A stretch of 64,000 bases of DNA from Ischnura elegans (taxonomy: Eukaryota; Arthropoda; Insecta; Odonata; Coenagrionidae): contig NC_060251.1 in NCBI RefSeq assembly GCF_921293095.1, positions 61,831,585-61,895,584 of the forward strand. The letters are read 5' to 3'. A program made the translations under genes and the position numbers. Of the stretch, positions 25,401 to 36,390 are shown piece by piece. The first letter of the stretch is position 1, and each line of letters begins with the position of its first letter. Under the pieces are notes generated by a model. It was not told the origin of the DNA and did not search any database. It was given only the letters and a program-made list of their open reading frames with translations.

Positions 25401-28400
25401 GTTGACACCGGGAGATTAGTCAAAATTGCTGCAATGGTCAGAATTAAAAAATATCACTATAAAACATGCCCAACACAACACACTATCTACGAGGCTCCAA
25501 CACGTCGAGATAGGGAAAGATGGCTACCAGACGACAAGTCCATACCTACTGCTGTAGTCATTGGTAGTTCCGTATGTTCGTGAAAATCTTGAATACAATG
25601 AATAATTATAATAATAATAGTTCTTGAAATTTTATAATAATTAATGCGAGGATTTGCAGATATTTTTAAGTATTAAACCACATCATGAAAAATATGGCAT
25701 GCATAGGCGCAACTAGCAAAGGATGGCAGAAGGATATTTGGTACCTAGCGCATCCTGTCACACATTGCATCCTCATTGTATCCACTTCACATATAGATGC
25801 AGTATGGGCTGTGCCGGCTGGGTATCCACTAATTTAAAAATGAAAAAAACTCACAAGTTGCCGCCCACTTTTCATGAGGTTCTGAAGTCAGTAAAAATCT
25901 GGTCCATTTACTTGTTTAGGGAGAACATTTCATTGACAGAAGTTTAAACACAAGCAAACCAAATGAGGCCCATGCTCAAGGCTGAGGAGTTATGTAGAAG
26001 CAGCTACCTGCTCGGCATGAGTCCATCAATTCGTCTGGGAAAGGGTCTAGGCCGTCAATTTTTCATTGAAAATAGCCTGAGAAGTGGAGAACAGATTGAT
26101 ATACAGAAAAATTTGGGTTTCTTCTCTCTTAAAATTACAATAAGGTCTATTTTTTTCCATGACGACCATAGTTCAGAAGCCATTCTAAATTTATGTCTCG
26201 GTTGACTATTTTTGTTGCCCTTGAATTTGAGTGTAAATTATTCACTACATTTGAAAAAATTCTCAGGCAGTAAGTTAAAGAATGTTTTTGAGTCCCGCAT
26301 TTTATCCAAGCTGCTTTTAACTGAAAACATTGCCCCAAAATCACTCAGCAAAACCTAAATTCCAAAGTAAGTGATGAAAATCTTAGCCTATGTTTTTGAA
26401 AAAAACACGTGTAAAAAATGCTAAAAATTGTTATAATTAATAGTGGTGGGCGTAAATTGGTGGAAATCCTTTATCGTAGGATTTACAGGAATAAAAACTT
26501 TGCTCTCTCTCCACTTGGTGTTATAACATATCTGACCATGGTTACTTTACTGCGTAACATTTTCAAGGTGAGGAGTACAGGTAAATGGAGCAGTGTATAT
26601 TGCGTTAAAAATGGAGCAACACCATCATCCACGAGCGCACCAGACACCACATCCAACAGAAAATGGCAGCCCTCAAATCCCTGATACATATGGTATGCCA
26701 CAGTGGTGCCGACTCCATGGGGCCTGAGGGGGCCCGAGCCCCCTCAAAAATTCGTTATGGGTGTGAGAAAAAAATATGTCAGGCTTGTCGATTTTCCCCG
26801 CTGTGTCCAAATATCGAGATTAAAGTTATCAGGGTTCTAATGTCGATCATATGACTCTTCTAAAATGCTTAAAAAACTTAAAACTCAATACTTATAAAAT
26901 TTCCCGGGGCAAGATCCCTGGTTTGGGCCCCCCCAATATTTTTTCTAAGTCGGCACCCCTGGTATGCCACATCCATATTAACTTCGGACATGGGAATGAA
27001 CTCCGCTCCATCAAAGACATTGCCCTTAATAGTGGTTAAATAGAAAAATTAGTGGACATCATTTTCCAGCAGAAAAGGAATCAGTTGGCCCAATGGCAAA
27101 TATACAAAATGCAAACTTCCCCAGTGCGGGGGGGGGGGGGGGGGGGGAGGGGTGAGGGTTAGTTGAAATACTCGTAGGAGCATACTTGTATCGCAAGAGG
27201 ATAAGTAAATTCTGGAGTAATGGAGAAAAGTGTATCGCCTTACTTGCCCTGACTGTGACGCGATTTACATCAAACAAACAGGAAGGAGTTTTTCAACTAC
27301 AGCGGGCGAGCGCCAGATGTGTCATCGACAGGGGAAAGATAACTCGCCGTTTGCTAATCATCTCATAGACATGATCCACAACAGTGACTTCATCCCAACC
27401 ATACTGCACTTTGAGAAGAAAGGAGAAAGATCTTCTTGGAAGAGCTGGTAATTTTAAGCCACAGGGATTAATTCCTAGTTAATGACCACCTTCCCCTCTC
27501 CTCCACTTTCACTCTATCTTATCCAACCTCCGTCCACAGTGATGCCTACCCAAGCACCGAGCCCAAATGCCACCTCCCCCTAACCAACAGCATCCGAAAA
27601 AATTTTAACGCAATACATATTTAAATAAATAAAAGATCGTAGCACTTTTCCGCAAAAATGTTTTACTGCGTACAATGCGTTTCGGCTCACTGAGCCATCA
27701 TCTGGTACAAGACCCTGCGGCTCATCTGGTCTTCTACCAGATGGTTCGGTATGGCTCGGTGAGCTGAAACGAATTGTACGCACTATAAAATTTTTGTGGA
27801 AAAGTGCTACGATCTTTTATTTATTTAAATATGTCTAACTTCCACCAATTGAAGCCTGAGATTGTAGAACTTATTCACAATCCATACTGCTCAATTTAAC
27901 TGTACTCCTCTCCTTGAAAATGTTACCCTGTAATGAAACCATGGTCGGGCAAAATAAATCACCATGTGGAAATAGCAAATCATTGATCCCTCAATTCAGT
28001 GGTGTCATGATGGCGGGACGTGCCAGAACGCCGTTCCGGCACTGGCTATAAAAAGACATAATAGTTGAATAACACTTTTATCAATTTTGCTGCCCCAGAA
28101 TTTCTAATACTTACATTCATAACCAAAACAAAAAAAATTGTAATACAATTTAAATAACTAGTAATAACAAAACAGAGTAATATTTCAATTCTAGAAAAAG
28201 TTTGGGAAAGTGAGTTCCGGTTCTGCTAATTTTGCCATGACGTTACTGCTACAATTCCTATTTAAAATTATTCATGGAAGGTCGGCAACATTATATGTAC
28301 TAACATCAACATTATATTATTGACTCTTTGGTTCACCTGCACTCCTCATTGAAGCTTTGCCACCCCTGTATGCACAGGTGAAAATTTTTGTGAGGTTGTG

Positions 28401-31400
28401 TTGCCCTTATGGGAAACCTATGATTGTAACAAAGTAAGATCATCTTGATGCTAAAAGAGGAAGAATTCTGGGCTAACAAGGTGTGCCGTATTGTGTGGGA
28501 AAAAAGATGATGAAACTAAATGATGAAGATTCAATATAGAGAATAGGATTCAAGAAATCAAGATTTGGGTCAACAGGAGATACAGAAGGGCAACGAGGAT
28601 GAGAGACAAACTAAAGAGGAAGCAGTCAACTTGTTTGACAAAGAGAGAAAACTGTTTGAATAAAATAATAATGGTAGATAGCATTACAGCATGAGATACC
28701 CAAAATTCATATTGAAGTATGGGTAATGGTTATCTAACATAGGACAAAGAAGTCAACTTGAGTATGAGAAATATTATAGGGTACTGATATTTTTGTGAAG
28801 AAGCATATGAGTAAGGTCATATTTGTGCAGGTTTTGGTTGAATTCTACTGCAGCTAAACCTTCTAAAATAGAAAAGAACTGCTTTAAAGTCAACGCTTCC
28901 AATGTTTCAATGCCCTGTTGAATTAAGTGAATACCTTCTGGAAGTTAAGTATGCACACTGGGTACGTAGAGCCACCATATCACTGGCCAGACAGCTCACG
29001 TATCCTGCCAAAAGACCAGATGAAAAATCATACAAGAAACATGCTGCAGTTGAATAATATCAATTATTTACTGATTTCTGGGAAAGTTGCATGTTCATCT
29101 AGAATCCATTTAAATTGTGTTTCCCTATTACAATAATGACTACTACCAGTCCAGCCAAGTACTTCTGATCACTTTAATGTGCAATCCTCTCCTACACAAT
29201 GAGGCGCCCAAGTGAAAAGATAATATCAATATTTTTGTAATATTTCAAAAACAGTAATGAGGCAAATGCCCATCAAGTACAGCTTCAGTAAAGTAGAGCC
29301 TCGATTATCCCTTGCTCAATTAACCCTTCACTGGATTATCCACATATCAGTTCCATTTCCAGTCTTGCCAAATCCTCCTCTATTCTCCATTTCTTACCCC
29401 TTCCCATCTCAATACAATTATTTAATTAATGGGAAAGGTACAAAATATGCTGAAAAAGCATGATACAGAAATGAAAGTAAAAATTGTTACCAAATGATCA
29501 TAAATGTAGAATAGTTCTCCAGCCTCTGTCAGGGTGAGGCATTCAATTTTAACATATTTCAAAAACAAAATACTGTATTTATCTGAATATAGTACCCCAG
29601 CACATGCCCAAGCCCTTAAAAAGTATTCAAGATTTTTAATATGGTATCATTATCATTGTGTTCGTTTTTTAATTACGAGGTATCCTGGTGCGCTCCCAGG
29701 ACAAAATCCTGGATACAGCCTTGCTTGTGCCCCCCCAGAAAGAAATCCTGGATGCACCCCTGGGGGACTATATTGAAGCATATTTTTTTTTTTTTATTTT
29801 CTGAAACTGAGGCCTCAAAATTAGGGGGGGGACTATATTCAGAGAAATACGCTATCTATTTGTTTTCCAAGCTATCTGATGCTGCTGTTGTCTGTTAGAC
29901 ACTTTAACTATTATTTTGGGCTGCCCAGGTGTCAATCCTGAGGTGATTGATGGAGATGGTGTGGTTCCATGCTTTATCTCTTCTTAAAAGTAAGAAGTCT
30001 CATCTCGCACTGTTCAATATGAATTGTCCTTCTCATTTGATTATCTGTTTGAGCTTTCACCACCATTAGGATGGAAAATTTATACTAATCTATGTACTAC
30101 GAAACATTATATAGTTGGAATATGTTTTTACCCCTGAAGAGAATACATGATGTCTTCCCGTTAAAATTGCAAGTGATTTTCATTTTTTTTCAGAGTCTTC
30201 TTGGAGCAGTGTCTGGTTTTGGTGCAGGAGCTGTGTCCAAAATATATGGAACAGAACTAGCAAAGCTTACTCAGCACGGATTCATTTTACTTGCTATTTC
30301 ATTCATCATAATTCTCTCTTGTTCAGCTTTGTGGTTGTTCATATTAGCACTTGCACCACTGGCTATATCATCCTCCATACTGCGAACAGCCCTTAGCCAG
30401 TGGTCGCTGGAGCAAGCCCCTAAGGATCAGAGAGTAATTATGGATTTTATTTTTTGTAAATTTCCTAGGAATATAAACGCAGTTTACTAAACTAAGAAGT
30501 ACACTAAACTAAGCAGCTAACTGAAGGATACAGTTAAATATTTTTAATCCAACCTCTACTATATAATGAAACCTTTAGCTGATTAGTGGCTGATAAACCC
30601 ACAAAAAATGTTGATATCATGAGTACAGGAAAGTTGATTGCATGTTAAAACTGTCCAAATTGGAACATAGGGATTTCCTTAAGAGCATTTGGAGGAATTA
30701 ATTGTCGATTATTCATTCTAGTGTGCATCAAATTAAATTTTTATCCACCTCAACTATAAGTCTTTATGCAATTGAATGCAGCATGAATATAAATATGTAT
30801 AATTGGAGGGTATACAATGCTTAAGATATATAAAAAACCAAAGAATTACAAAAAGTTAACAGACTGATTCTATTTCATGTATCAGTATAAAAATTGAGTT
30901 CTTCCTTTGTGTGTTGTATGTTTTGCCATTGATATTTTTTAAACATTTTTAATTTGAAATTACTCTTTCTCTTGATGGCAGACTAACTTTAAGAAAACAT
31001 CTACAAATGAAAAACCAGAGATTTCATTTGTGTTGCTAAATTTTACCTATATTTTTATACAGTAGAGTGCAGATAGACCTATCTGCACCTTGCCATAGAC
31101 TAAGGAATAGTCATAAGAGTGCAGATAGACCTATCTACACTCTTCCTCTAGGTACTCAATTTGAATGAATCAGAATAATGCACAGTTCCAATGAAATTTA
31201 TTTAGGTAATAGTTATCACATACAATAGGAAATTATTACACACTCAGTACTTATATTTTTTGCAGTAGGTAATACAGTTATGGAAATAAACATTGCGGAG
31301 GGGTACTGAATATTTTTTCATATTTCACAAGAATTCTGCACCATTGATGGTTGCATTTTATCTATGATGGATTTCAATTATTATGGACATTCCTAGGTTT

Positions 31401-32156
31401 TTGCTGCAGAAATAGCTTAGAAATTATTTACATGCCTATTAACTTCTGGGTGGTTGATTCTGAAATGACCCAATAATATAGACCCAATCTAGGGAACTAA
31501 AAATACCTTAAATGCATAATTTGCAATGTGTAGCTGTATTGATATTGAATCAAGGATTCAGGTCCTTGAGTACAGGGGCACAGCTAGGAATGAAGGCCCA
31601 GGGGGGGTTTCAGGCACAAAACACTGGGGTGTCTGAGGGTGTGGAATACCCGCCAGGGTAAGTGGGAGGTGCGGGGGGCCTCCCCTAGAAAATTTTTCAG
31701 GTAAATGGTTCAAAATGGTGACTTTTACGGCCATCTGAGGGATATTTTATTAATATTTACACTATCCTATAAGTAATATTGATCCAATTAAGTGAAATGG
31801 ATTAAACTTAAAAATTAATTTATCTGAGCTCTGTGGGGGGTTTTATCCCCTGAAACCCCCCATCGCTGCGCCACTGCTTGAGTATGCACTTAATGTCATG
31901 CTTATGATAAGGGGAGTTTTCAAAGAAATACGAAATTTCATCATTTTCACAGGGCTCTGTGATTGGTGCTCAACATTCCTTATCTGCGATTTCACGAATG
32001 ACTGCTCCTGTGATAGCTGGTGTTGCACAAAGCACATTTGGACCTTCTGGACCAGTATTGATTTCCCTGCTGGCATCTCTTGCAGGCATCGTCATTGCCT
32101 CTAGGATTCACAGGAAAAGTAAGGCTGTTGAAGGATCTAATAAAAAGAGCCTGTAA
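19390..32156 (+). CDS. MFSD9: MFSD9-like major facilitator transporter, complete, seven exons
   Basis: Exons: 19390-19431, 19517-19648, 19773-19902, 19999-20208, 20865-21124, 30194-30433 and 31953-32156 (stop at 32154-32156). All junctions are GT-AG and in phase. The product is 405 residues, against about 470 for vertebrate MFSD9. The shorter length is partly a shorter N-terminus and partly a shorter central loop. Matches to MFSD9: DLFAASLTVPLL near residue 15; the MFS signature between helices 2 and 3, GSWSDIKGRR, at 59-68; GTLKHTQSLCRAILSDVVP near 102-120; GIGFIIGPVIGGHLAEY; LQERFDLTPSAIGYSISFQ; and SLLGAVSGFG. It should be a 12-helix membrane protein; MFSD9's substrate is not established. 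Intron 5 is about 9 kb and full of transposons, while introns 1 to 4 are 85 to 656 bp. The start has a good context (atcATGg) and faces the NPAT start. Confidence 0.93.
19517..19648 (+). CDS. MFSD9: MFSD9 exon 2
   Basis: Acceptor catttcgtag, donor gtgagt; 132 nt, phase 0 at both ends. It covers the end of helix 1 and helix 2, including VPLLSGHIKALGAS, close to the vertebrate VPLLSLHVKSLGAS. Confidence 0.9.
19773..19902 (+). CDS. MFSD9: MFSD9 exon 3 (MFS motif A)
   Basis: Acceptor ttttttaaag, donor gtaggg; 130 nt, phase 0 in and phase 1 out. It starts with the loop signature GSWSDIKGRR and then encodes two hydrophobic helices. Confidence 0.9.
19999..20208 (+). CDS. MFSD9: MFSD9 exon 4
   Basis: Acceptor cctattttag, donor gtaaga; 210 nt, phase 1 in and phase 1 out. 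It is the most conserved stretch: GTLKHTQSLCRAILSD and GIGFIIGPVIGGHLAE match MFSD9 directly. Confidence 0.95.
20865..21124 (+). CDS. MFSD9: MFSD9 exon 5
   Basis: Acceptor tttttttcag, donor gtaaca; 260 nt, phase 1 in and phase 0 out. It encodes the polar central loop (IPKSKQRNKNEGQ), then the first helix of the second half and LQERFDLTPSAIGYSISFQ. Confidence 0.93.
21800..21973. mobile_element. Short pogo-like MITE, 174 bp
   Basis: Ends cagtgaaacctcgattttac and, inverted, cagtgaaacctctattttac; TA flanks. It is almost entirely terminal and subterminal inverted repeat. It lies in MFSD9 intron 5. Confidence 0.9.
22614..22975. repeat. Two direct copies of the ttcga-rich repeat
   Basis: gatgggtcgaatagcagatt at 22614 and gatgggttgaattgcaaatt at 22868 begin similar stretches ending actagaattg. 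In MFSD9 intron 5. Confidence 0.7.
23026..23690. mobile_element. 660-bp dispersed repeat, copy 2 (inverse)
   Basis: Ends tagggtagtttccta and, inverted, tagggtagtttcctt. Reverse orientation to copies 1 and 3. It contains the gtgacgtcacgtggagtggc block. It lies in MFSD9 intron 5. Confidence 0.8.
23955..24650. mobile_element. Second copy of the CAGNGTGTCC element
   Basis: Starts cagtgtccagccaatcaaag and ends cctggttgttggacaccctg. It shares the cataattcccagttttcctg start and the catgcacaattcccc end with the copy at 8418-9570. A tRNA-like SINE (24150-24335) sits inside. Confidence 0.75.
24150..24335 (-). mobile_element. tRNA-derived SINE-like sequence
   Basis: The minus strand has aactggctaaagcactt, an A-box-like stretch, and ccgggttcgaatcccagtca, a good B box, followed by aaggcgaatgatttttttct and a ggctagtcccag module. 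The order fits a tRNA head joined to a SINE body. It is not a tRNA gene: no intact acceptor stem is evident. Confidence 0.6.
26701..26961. mobile_element. hAT-like MITE nested in the Penelope fragment
   Basis: Ends are CAGTGGTGCCGACT and, reverse-complemented, CAGGGGTGCCGACT. It is flanked by a perfect 8-bp duplication, gtatgcca, at 26693-26700 and 26962-26969. Removing the 261-bp element plus one copy of the duplication restores an open frame across the Penelope sequence. Confidence 0.92.
27128..27147. repeat. Homopolymer of 20 G
   Basis: An uninterrupted G run within the Penelope-like fragment; a likely site of length error in assembly. Confidence 0.95.
27615..27834. repeat. Fold-back: inverted terminal repeats of a Penelope-like element
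   Basis: Arms begin acatatttaaataaataaaa and end with its reverse complement. Each arm holds a ggctcNNtgagc hairpin next to GAAAC and a gtac motif, the arrangement of decayed hammerhead cores. Position right after the GIY-YIG fragment supports a Penelope origin. Confidence 0.7.
27670..27708 (-). ncRNA. Degenerate hammerhead-like motif
   Basis: On the minus strand: GTAC, then CAGATGA (consensus CTGANGA, second base changed), then a GGCTC/GAGCC stem with a 3-nt loop, GAAA, a short imperfect stem III, then GTAC, which pairs with the first GTAC. The conserved U4 is lost, so cleavage is unlikely. Confidence 0.5.
29571..29853. mobile_element. MITE with tctgaatatagt ends
   Basis: Left end tactgtatttatctgaatat and right end, inverted, agcgtatttctctgaatata. 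A related end, ttctccgaatatagtccccc, stands alone near 33807-33890. Superfamily not assigned. Confidence 0.65.
30194..30433 (+). CDS. MFSD9: MFSD9 exon 6
   Basis: Acceptor ttttttttcag, donor gtaatt; 240 nt, phase 0 at both ends. It begins SLLGAVSGFGAGAVSKIYG, matching the vertebrate SMLGAVAG region, and encodes two to three hydrophobic helices ending QAPKDQR. Confidence 0.9.
31070..31145. repeat. Duplicated short hairpin
   Basis: gagtgcagatagacctatct occurs twice, 44 bp apart; each copy is self-complementary (gtgcagatag with ctatctgcac). In MFSD9 intron 6. Confidence 0.75.
31573..31876. mobile_element. hAT-like MITE (CAG-GGCGCAGC family), inverse copy
   Basis: Ends CAGGGGCACAGC and, inverted, CAGTGGCGCAGC. 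A perfect 8-bp duplication, cttgagta, lies at 31565-31572 and 31877-31884. It sits in MFSD9 intron 6, close to the last exon. Confidence 0.93.
31953..32156 (+). CDS. MFSD9: MFSD9 exon 7 (terminal)
   Basis: Acceptor attttcacag; 204 nt including TAA. It encodes GSVIGAQHSLSAISRMTAP and a last hydrophobic helix, with a basic tail ending SNKKSL. It follows a hAT MITE (31573-31876) by only 76 bp. No canonical AATAAA was seen in the first several hundred bases after the stop; GATAAA near 32271 is a weak candidate. Confidence 0.92.
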   Translation, partial: GSVIGAQHSLSAISRMTAPVIAGVAQSTFGPSGPVLISLLASLAGIVIASRIHRKSKAVEGSNKKSL

Positions 32157-34139
32157 ATATGAAGATTGAATCTTGTCACATTCACATATTGTGATATGAA
32201 GGCTGTGGAAATCCTATTTAGAAACTGTATGATAAAGATTTAAAAGTATTTTCTTATGAAAATTGTAGATAAAATATTTGTATTTCATGGGATGGCTTTG
32301 ATTTTTGCCCTGAAACATTTCCCCTCTGTTTTGCCCAAAATCTCCAGAAGATGAGCAATGGGTGGCCTAAATCCTGGCCTCCTTTAATTATTTAGTTTTC
32401 CAGGACACAATTGGAGCGTTAGGAGCCTATATTGGAGCGAGACTGATTAGACCTACTTGAGAGACTGATTAGGTAGCCTGAACATCACCGTCAAGGTATA
32501 AATTACCGCATGGTGGATGTAATTATTTGCTGTTCTGTCTATTTCAAAGATTAATTAAGACGTTTTTATTGTTTATTGGAAAACAGAGCCCAGATTACTT
32601 GCAAGAATTCAAAGCATGGGTGTTGCGATCATGGAAATTCTATTATTTCAGTTAAGTACAAATTCCTCATGCAATTTCTTGTTCCTTACAAGTTGCTAGC
32701 CTCAAGAATAACATGAGAACAAGATAATGTACACTTTCCTGAAATCTTTATTCTGAGAAAAGTTATGGCATGTCACCATATAACTCATGGTCAAACGAAG
32801 TTATGGAATTATGTTTTCCAGATCGTCATATTTATGAAATCAATATCAAGCCACAAGAAGTGCCATAGAGACAAGTAAAAAAGTGTGCTTTTCTGAGCCA
32901 AACCCAGGGTAACACAGGCAAATTTTCAGACATTAAAGAGTGTGCCCAACGGCTGATAATTGCCCGCCAAATCTTTGCCTGATGCCAAAAAGCGTTTTTT
33001 TATTTTAAAACATAAATTAGAATAATTTAAATTATTTTGTTCCTATTTTTAACATTAGTTTTTGATGCAAAGCTATCTGGCAGCAAACTTTGGTATCCAT
33101 AATTTAGATCATGCAACCTGCAATTGATTATCCAACCTCTGCATTTGAAGTCGAGAACTTTGCATCCCATTTTAAGATGAGCCCTCCTTTTTGCAGGAGT
33201 TGGAAGAGAAAAAAAATATCTTAGATTTGTGCAAATTTGATGGTTAAGATTCAACTACATTTGTTATTTAAGAAGAAAATAGGATATTCAGTGGCTCAAA
33301 AACAGATTAAGAAGGGGAATGAATAAGAAATTTCAAAGGAATAAAGATGGTAAAATGAGGATAATTACAAGAATTAGGAAAGCATAGGCTGTGTAAGGCT
33401 TTCAGTGTAACTGAAAAAAATTCATGGGTTAATTTGGAGTGGCTTGCCTAATGATACCTTCCAAATAGAGTATGAGTTTGAAGCTTTTGACTCCATTGGC
33501 TATCATGGCCTTGCCACACCCAAAGATTTGGCCCAGGGTCCAAATCTGAAAACAATAAAATGGAAATAATTATAAAAATTGTGAAGGAAGAAAAGCAAAG
33601 ACATTTTAATTACACCAAGGAGAAATTAAAAACAAGATTTGAATTCATACATAATTACAAGGAAAAATGAGAGCTGCATATAGGCCAAGTTGAAACATTG
33701 ATAAAAAATTATATGGGTGTATGGTACAAGTTGTGCTGTAGAAAAATAATTGGGTGGGGCGAGAATAAAAAATTATTGGGATATCAAGATTGCATATTAT
33801 GTTGCATATTTCTCCGAATATAGTCCCCCCAATTTTGAGACGAGTTTCGGGAAAAAAATTTAAAATGCATCGGAAATAAGACGCATTTTTACCCTCTAAT
33901 TGCTGACTTTTTCCATCTACCACAGCACCGTTGTCCTCGTCCTTTTTCTATCATATGTTCCTATCCCTTTCTGTCCTTGCCTCTGAATTACTGAAAAGTG
34001 AAGGTAGCTCATGATATCTTTTGCACCACCCCCTTGATTTTTTTCTGTATCCGCTACTGAGCGATCAAAATAATGCAGAGAAAAGTGAAAATACGACAGC
34101 AATATTTATTCATCAACTCAGACCACATGAAATCGCGAA
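32157..34139. other. Intergenic stretch between MFSD9 and the third gene
   Basis: It holds the MFSD9 3' end and one solo repeat end (33801-33890). No gene is recognised. Confidence 0.5.
33801..33890. repeat. Solo end of the tctgaatatagt repeat family
   Basis: Contains ttctccgaatatagtccccc, followed by gacgagtttcgg and ataagacgcattt, matching in order the right part of the 29571-29853 element in inverse orientation. Confidence 0.5.
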
Positions 34140-34481
34140 ACATATTCCGCGTTTGAATTTCGGCGCTAACTACGAGCATGTGATCGAATCTAGACGTTCG
34201 CCTTACTCCCGTTCGTATATTAGTGCTCGAACCGACCGCCCAGACGTCACTGCGGTCGTGCAGAACCGTCGGAGTACCTCGGAACGGGCCGGTTCCCTTC
34301 GTGGCCGTCCGGGAAGCAGCAGCAGCGAGCAGCATTCGGAGCGCAGGCAGTGTTGGGTTGTCGAGCAGCTGGGTTAGTGGCGGCGGATTTGGGGTGCTGA
34401 GTGGGAACGGCACCTGAAGAACAGGGGCCCAGAGTGGAAGTAGTTTTTTTTTAGACAAAGAGAGAGAGAGACATCGACGGG
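34140..34481 (+). promoter_or_regulatory. CpG-rich promoter and 5' leader of the third gene
   Basis: This stretch is much richer in G+C and CpG than its left flank and ends at a start codon in good context (gggATGG). It contains a cagacgtcac CRE-like half site near 34240 and a short GA run just before the start codon. Transcription start is not determinable by eye. Confidence 0.5.
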
Positions 34482-34557
34482 ATGGAAGGCTTCTTCCGGT
34501 CGGCGGCTGGCTTGGCCCTCGGGGCTATTATCATCTTCGGTTTCGCAGTGCCCAGAG
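34482..34557 (+). CDS. First coding exon of a probable secreted or membrane protein (partial)
   Basis: The frame reads MEGFFRSAAGLALGAIIIFG then FAVPR: a short positive start, a hydrophobic core of about 15 residues and a small-residue cleavage-like end. This is a typical signal peptide. A clean donor (AGAG|gtgagc) follows at 34558, giving phase 1. The CpG-rich leader and the exon layout fit a gene whose first intron is very long. I found no second exon that I could defend in the remaining 29 kb, and a signal peptide alone does not identify the family. Alternatively this is a chance ORF in CpG-rich sequence. Confidence 0.55.
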
Positions 34558-35559
34558 GTGAGCCGCGAAAGAATTTACCACTAGTTTTGTCACCAGTTTC
34601 CCCGCTTGTTCCTCTTTTGAGCATCCCAGGGTATTATATTGTACTCTTTCCGCGGCAGGCTCCCGGCCTGCGAGGAGAAGCGCCAGTCGATTTCTTAACT
34701 CTCCGCATGCCCCAGATTTTTTTTCGATTGCCCTCGCCGCTCGACCAGAGCGAAAAGACTGATATTATTTCCCCAACTATCTCCGGATAATGGTCATTCC
34801 TTGTTTTGGGGTTGCGTAATTTGACATTGCTAAGAAAAAAATCGATACAAGTATTTTTTAAACATCTCAGCTATTCGGTTTTTGACCGCTTTGATCTATC
34901 GTCCAAGAAGGAGTATTTTTTCTGATTGGAAAGGAATTAGGATTTCGACACACTTCGTCGTCATTTTTTTCATTGGAATGTATTTCTTTTTACGAAAAGC
35001 TTGCTTTACCGCGTCTGCAAGCTGGTTCAGCGAGCGTTTGATTTTCAGATATTCCTTCGTTGGCTCAATTGTTTGCGAAGAAACGCTCACTGATTTCTGA
35101 CTGACTGACATTGAAATCTCAACGAAAGAAAATTTTTCACGATCTAACGACCGTATTTTTCGAATTTCCCGATAAATCGAAAAATGCTAAAGTCACCTAC
35201 TTATCTGCATAACTCAAGTTATTTCAGTATTACACCTCATTGCCAAATTCTGCGTGATAAATGGTCACAAAAAATCTACAGTTGCTAACATGTATAGGGA
35301 GCAGATTTTATTAGAGATTTGATCTGACAGGCAAGACTGATAGAATCAATCGGGAGATAACAGCTATAAAAAATGTACGCTTTTGGAAAAAAATCGTGCA
35401 CTGATTTTCCTTATCGTTCTTTAAATAAATCCGCTAAAAAATTACACTCGAAAAAGATTAGAAATAATCCGAGCCTCAAACGATGAAGAGGTTCTCAAAT
35501 TTCTTCGGTGCCCCTTGAAATTGGAGAGAATCCCGGAGTTATATCACCGCATTGAGACA

Positions 35560-36182
35560 TAAAAATAAGCTACATAAATATTACGTGTGTTTCCTTCGAG
35601 AGATTTGCGAGGCATATATGACATTTAAAACTATCAATTCGCTTAATGTCCGTCCTATCACATTCGGTGAAAGGATGGACATTATACGATTGGTAACATT
35701 CGGACAGATTTGCATATGCATGACCCGACGCCGGTATTTCCCCGGATTCAACCTCACAAGAGGCCCACAAAACCACTCCCCAACTCCGCATGCCCCACGA
35801 ACCCTAGGGGATGAACGTTAATCACGACTTTTATAAGCCTTCCCTCCTGGGACGACACGCGCGCAACCCTGAGGAGAATCCTTACCCTTTTCCTCCAGGA
35901 GAAGCTTTGTTCCCCAGCTGAGTTTGAGGAGATGATTGTGGGAATAGGACGGGGGAGAATTCGAGTACGAGTTTTCGGGAGAGAAGGGATCAATTTGTAT
36001 AGATTTCTGGGCCTCGGCCCATTTGAGGGCGGGGGTGGTGCCAAGCGGTGGCAGAATAGGGGGAGGGGGAGAAGAAAGGAGGAATATGGGAAGGGGGTGG
36101 GATAGATTCCGAGAGGTGGAAGGATATGGAAGACTATGACCATTAGAATGAAATAAATAATTTTCGTCTCAAAAATATGATA

Positions 36183-36217
<35 letters not shown>

Positions 36218-36390
36218 GTTTTCAAACCCCCTATACCCGTTTGATAGTGTGTGATATAAGAATAAACTACAAAAATATTGTATTTTTCGTGAGATTTGCG
36301 AGGAAAATCTGATATTTTAAAACTATCAATTCGCTTAGTGCCCGTTATATCATATTCGCCATATGACAAGTTTGCTTCGCCTTAAACAAT
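35560..36390. repeat. Two direct copies of a 120-bp sequence 690 bp apart
   Basis: Copies near 35560-35680 and 36250-36370 share gagatttgcgagg and aaaactatcaattcgcttan. The DNA between (35750-36180) is CpG-rich and then purine-rich with no convincing gene. A GA run of about 30 nt is at 36186-36215. Confidence 0.6.

Larger units (their letters stand above)
26610..27600 (+). pseudogene. Penelope-like element fragment: end of RT and GIY-YIG endonuclease
   Basis: The reading IIHERTRHHIQQKMAALKSL resembles the thumb-proximal part of Penelope-like reverse transcriptases, followed (after the nested MITE at 26701-26961) by ELRSIKDIALNSG. Further on, YRLTCPDCDAIYIKQTGRSF is the hallmark of the Penelope GIY-YIG nuclease (usually YKLTCPDCGKxYxGQTGRSF). 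It is followed by FEKKGER, and in another frame by LEELVILSHRD and LVNDHLPLSSTF. Stops and frameshifts show it is dead. It sits in MFSD9 intron 5 just before a fold-back (27615-27834) likely to be its terminal repeat. Confidence 0.8.

Noticed and set aside
27997-28367. Possible hAT-like element between cagtggtgtcatga and ccacccctg
   Set aside because: The ends are only loosely similar and the flanking 8-mers (cctcaatt, tatgcaca) do not match.
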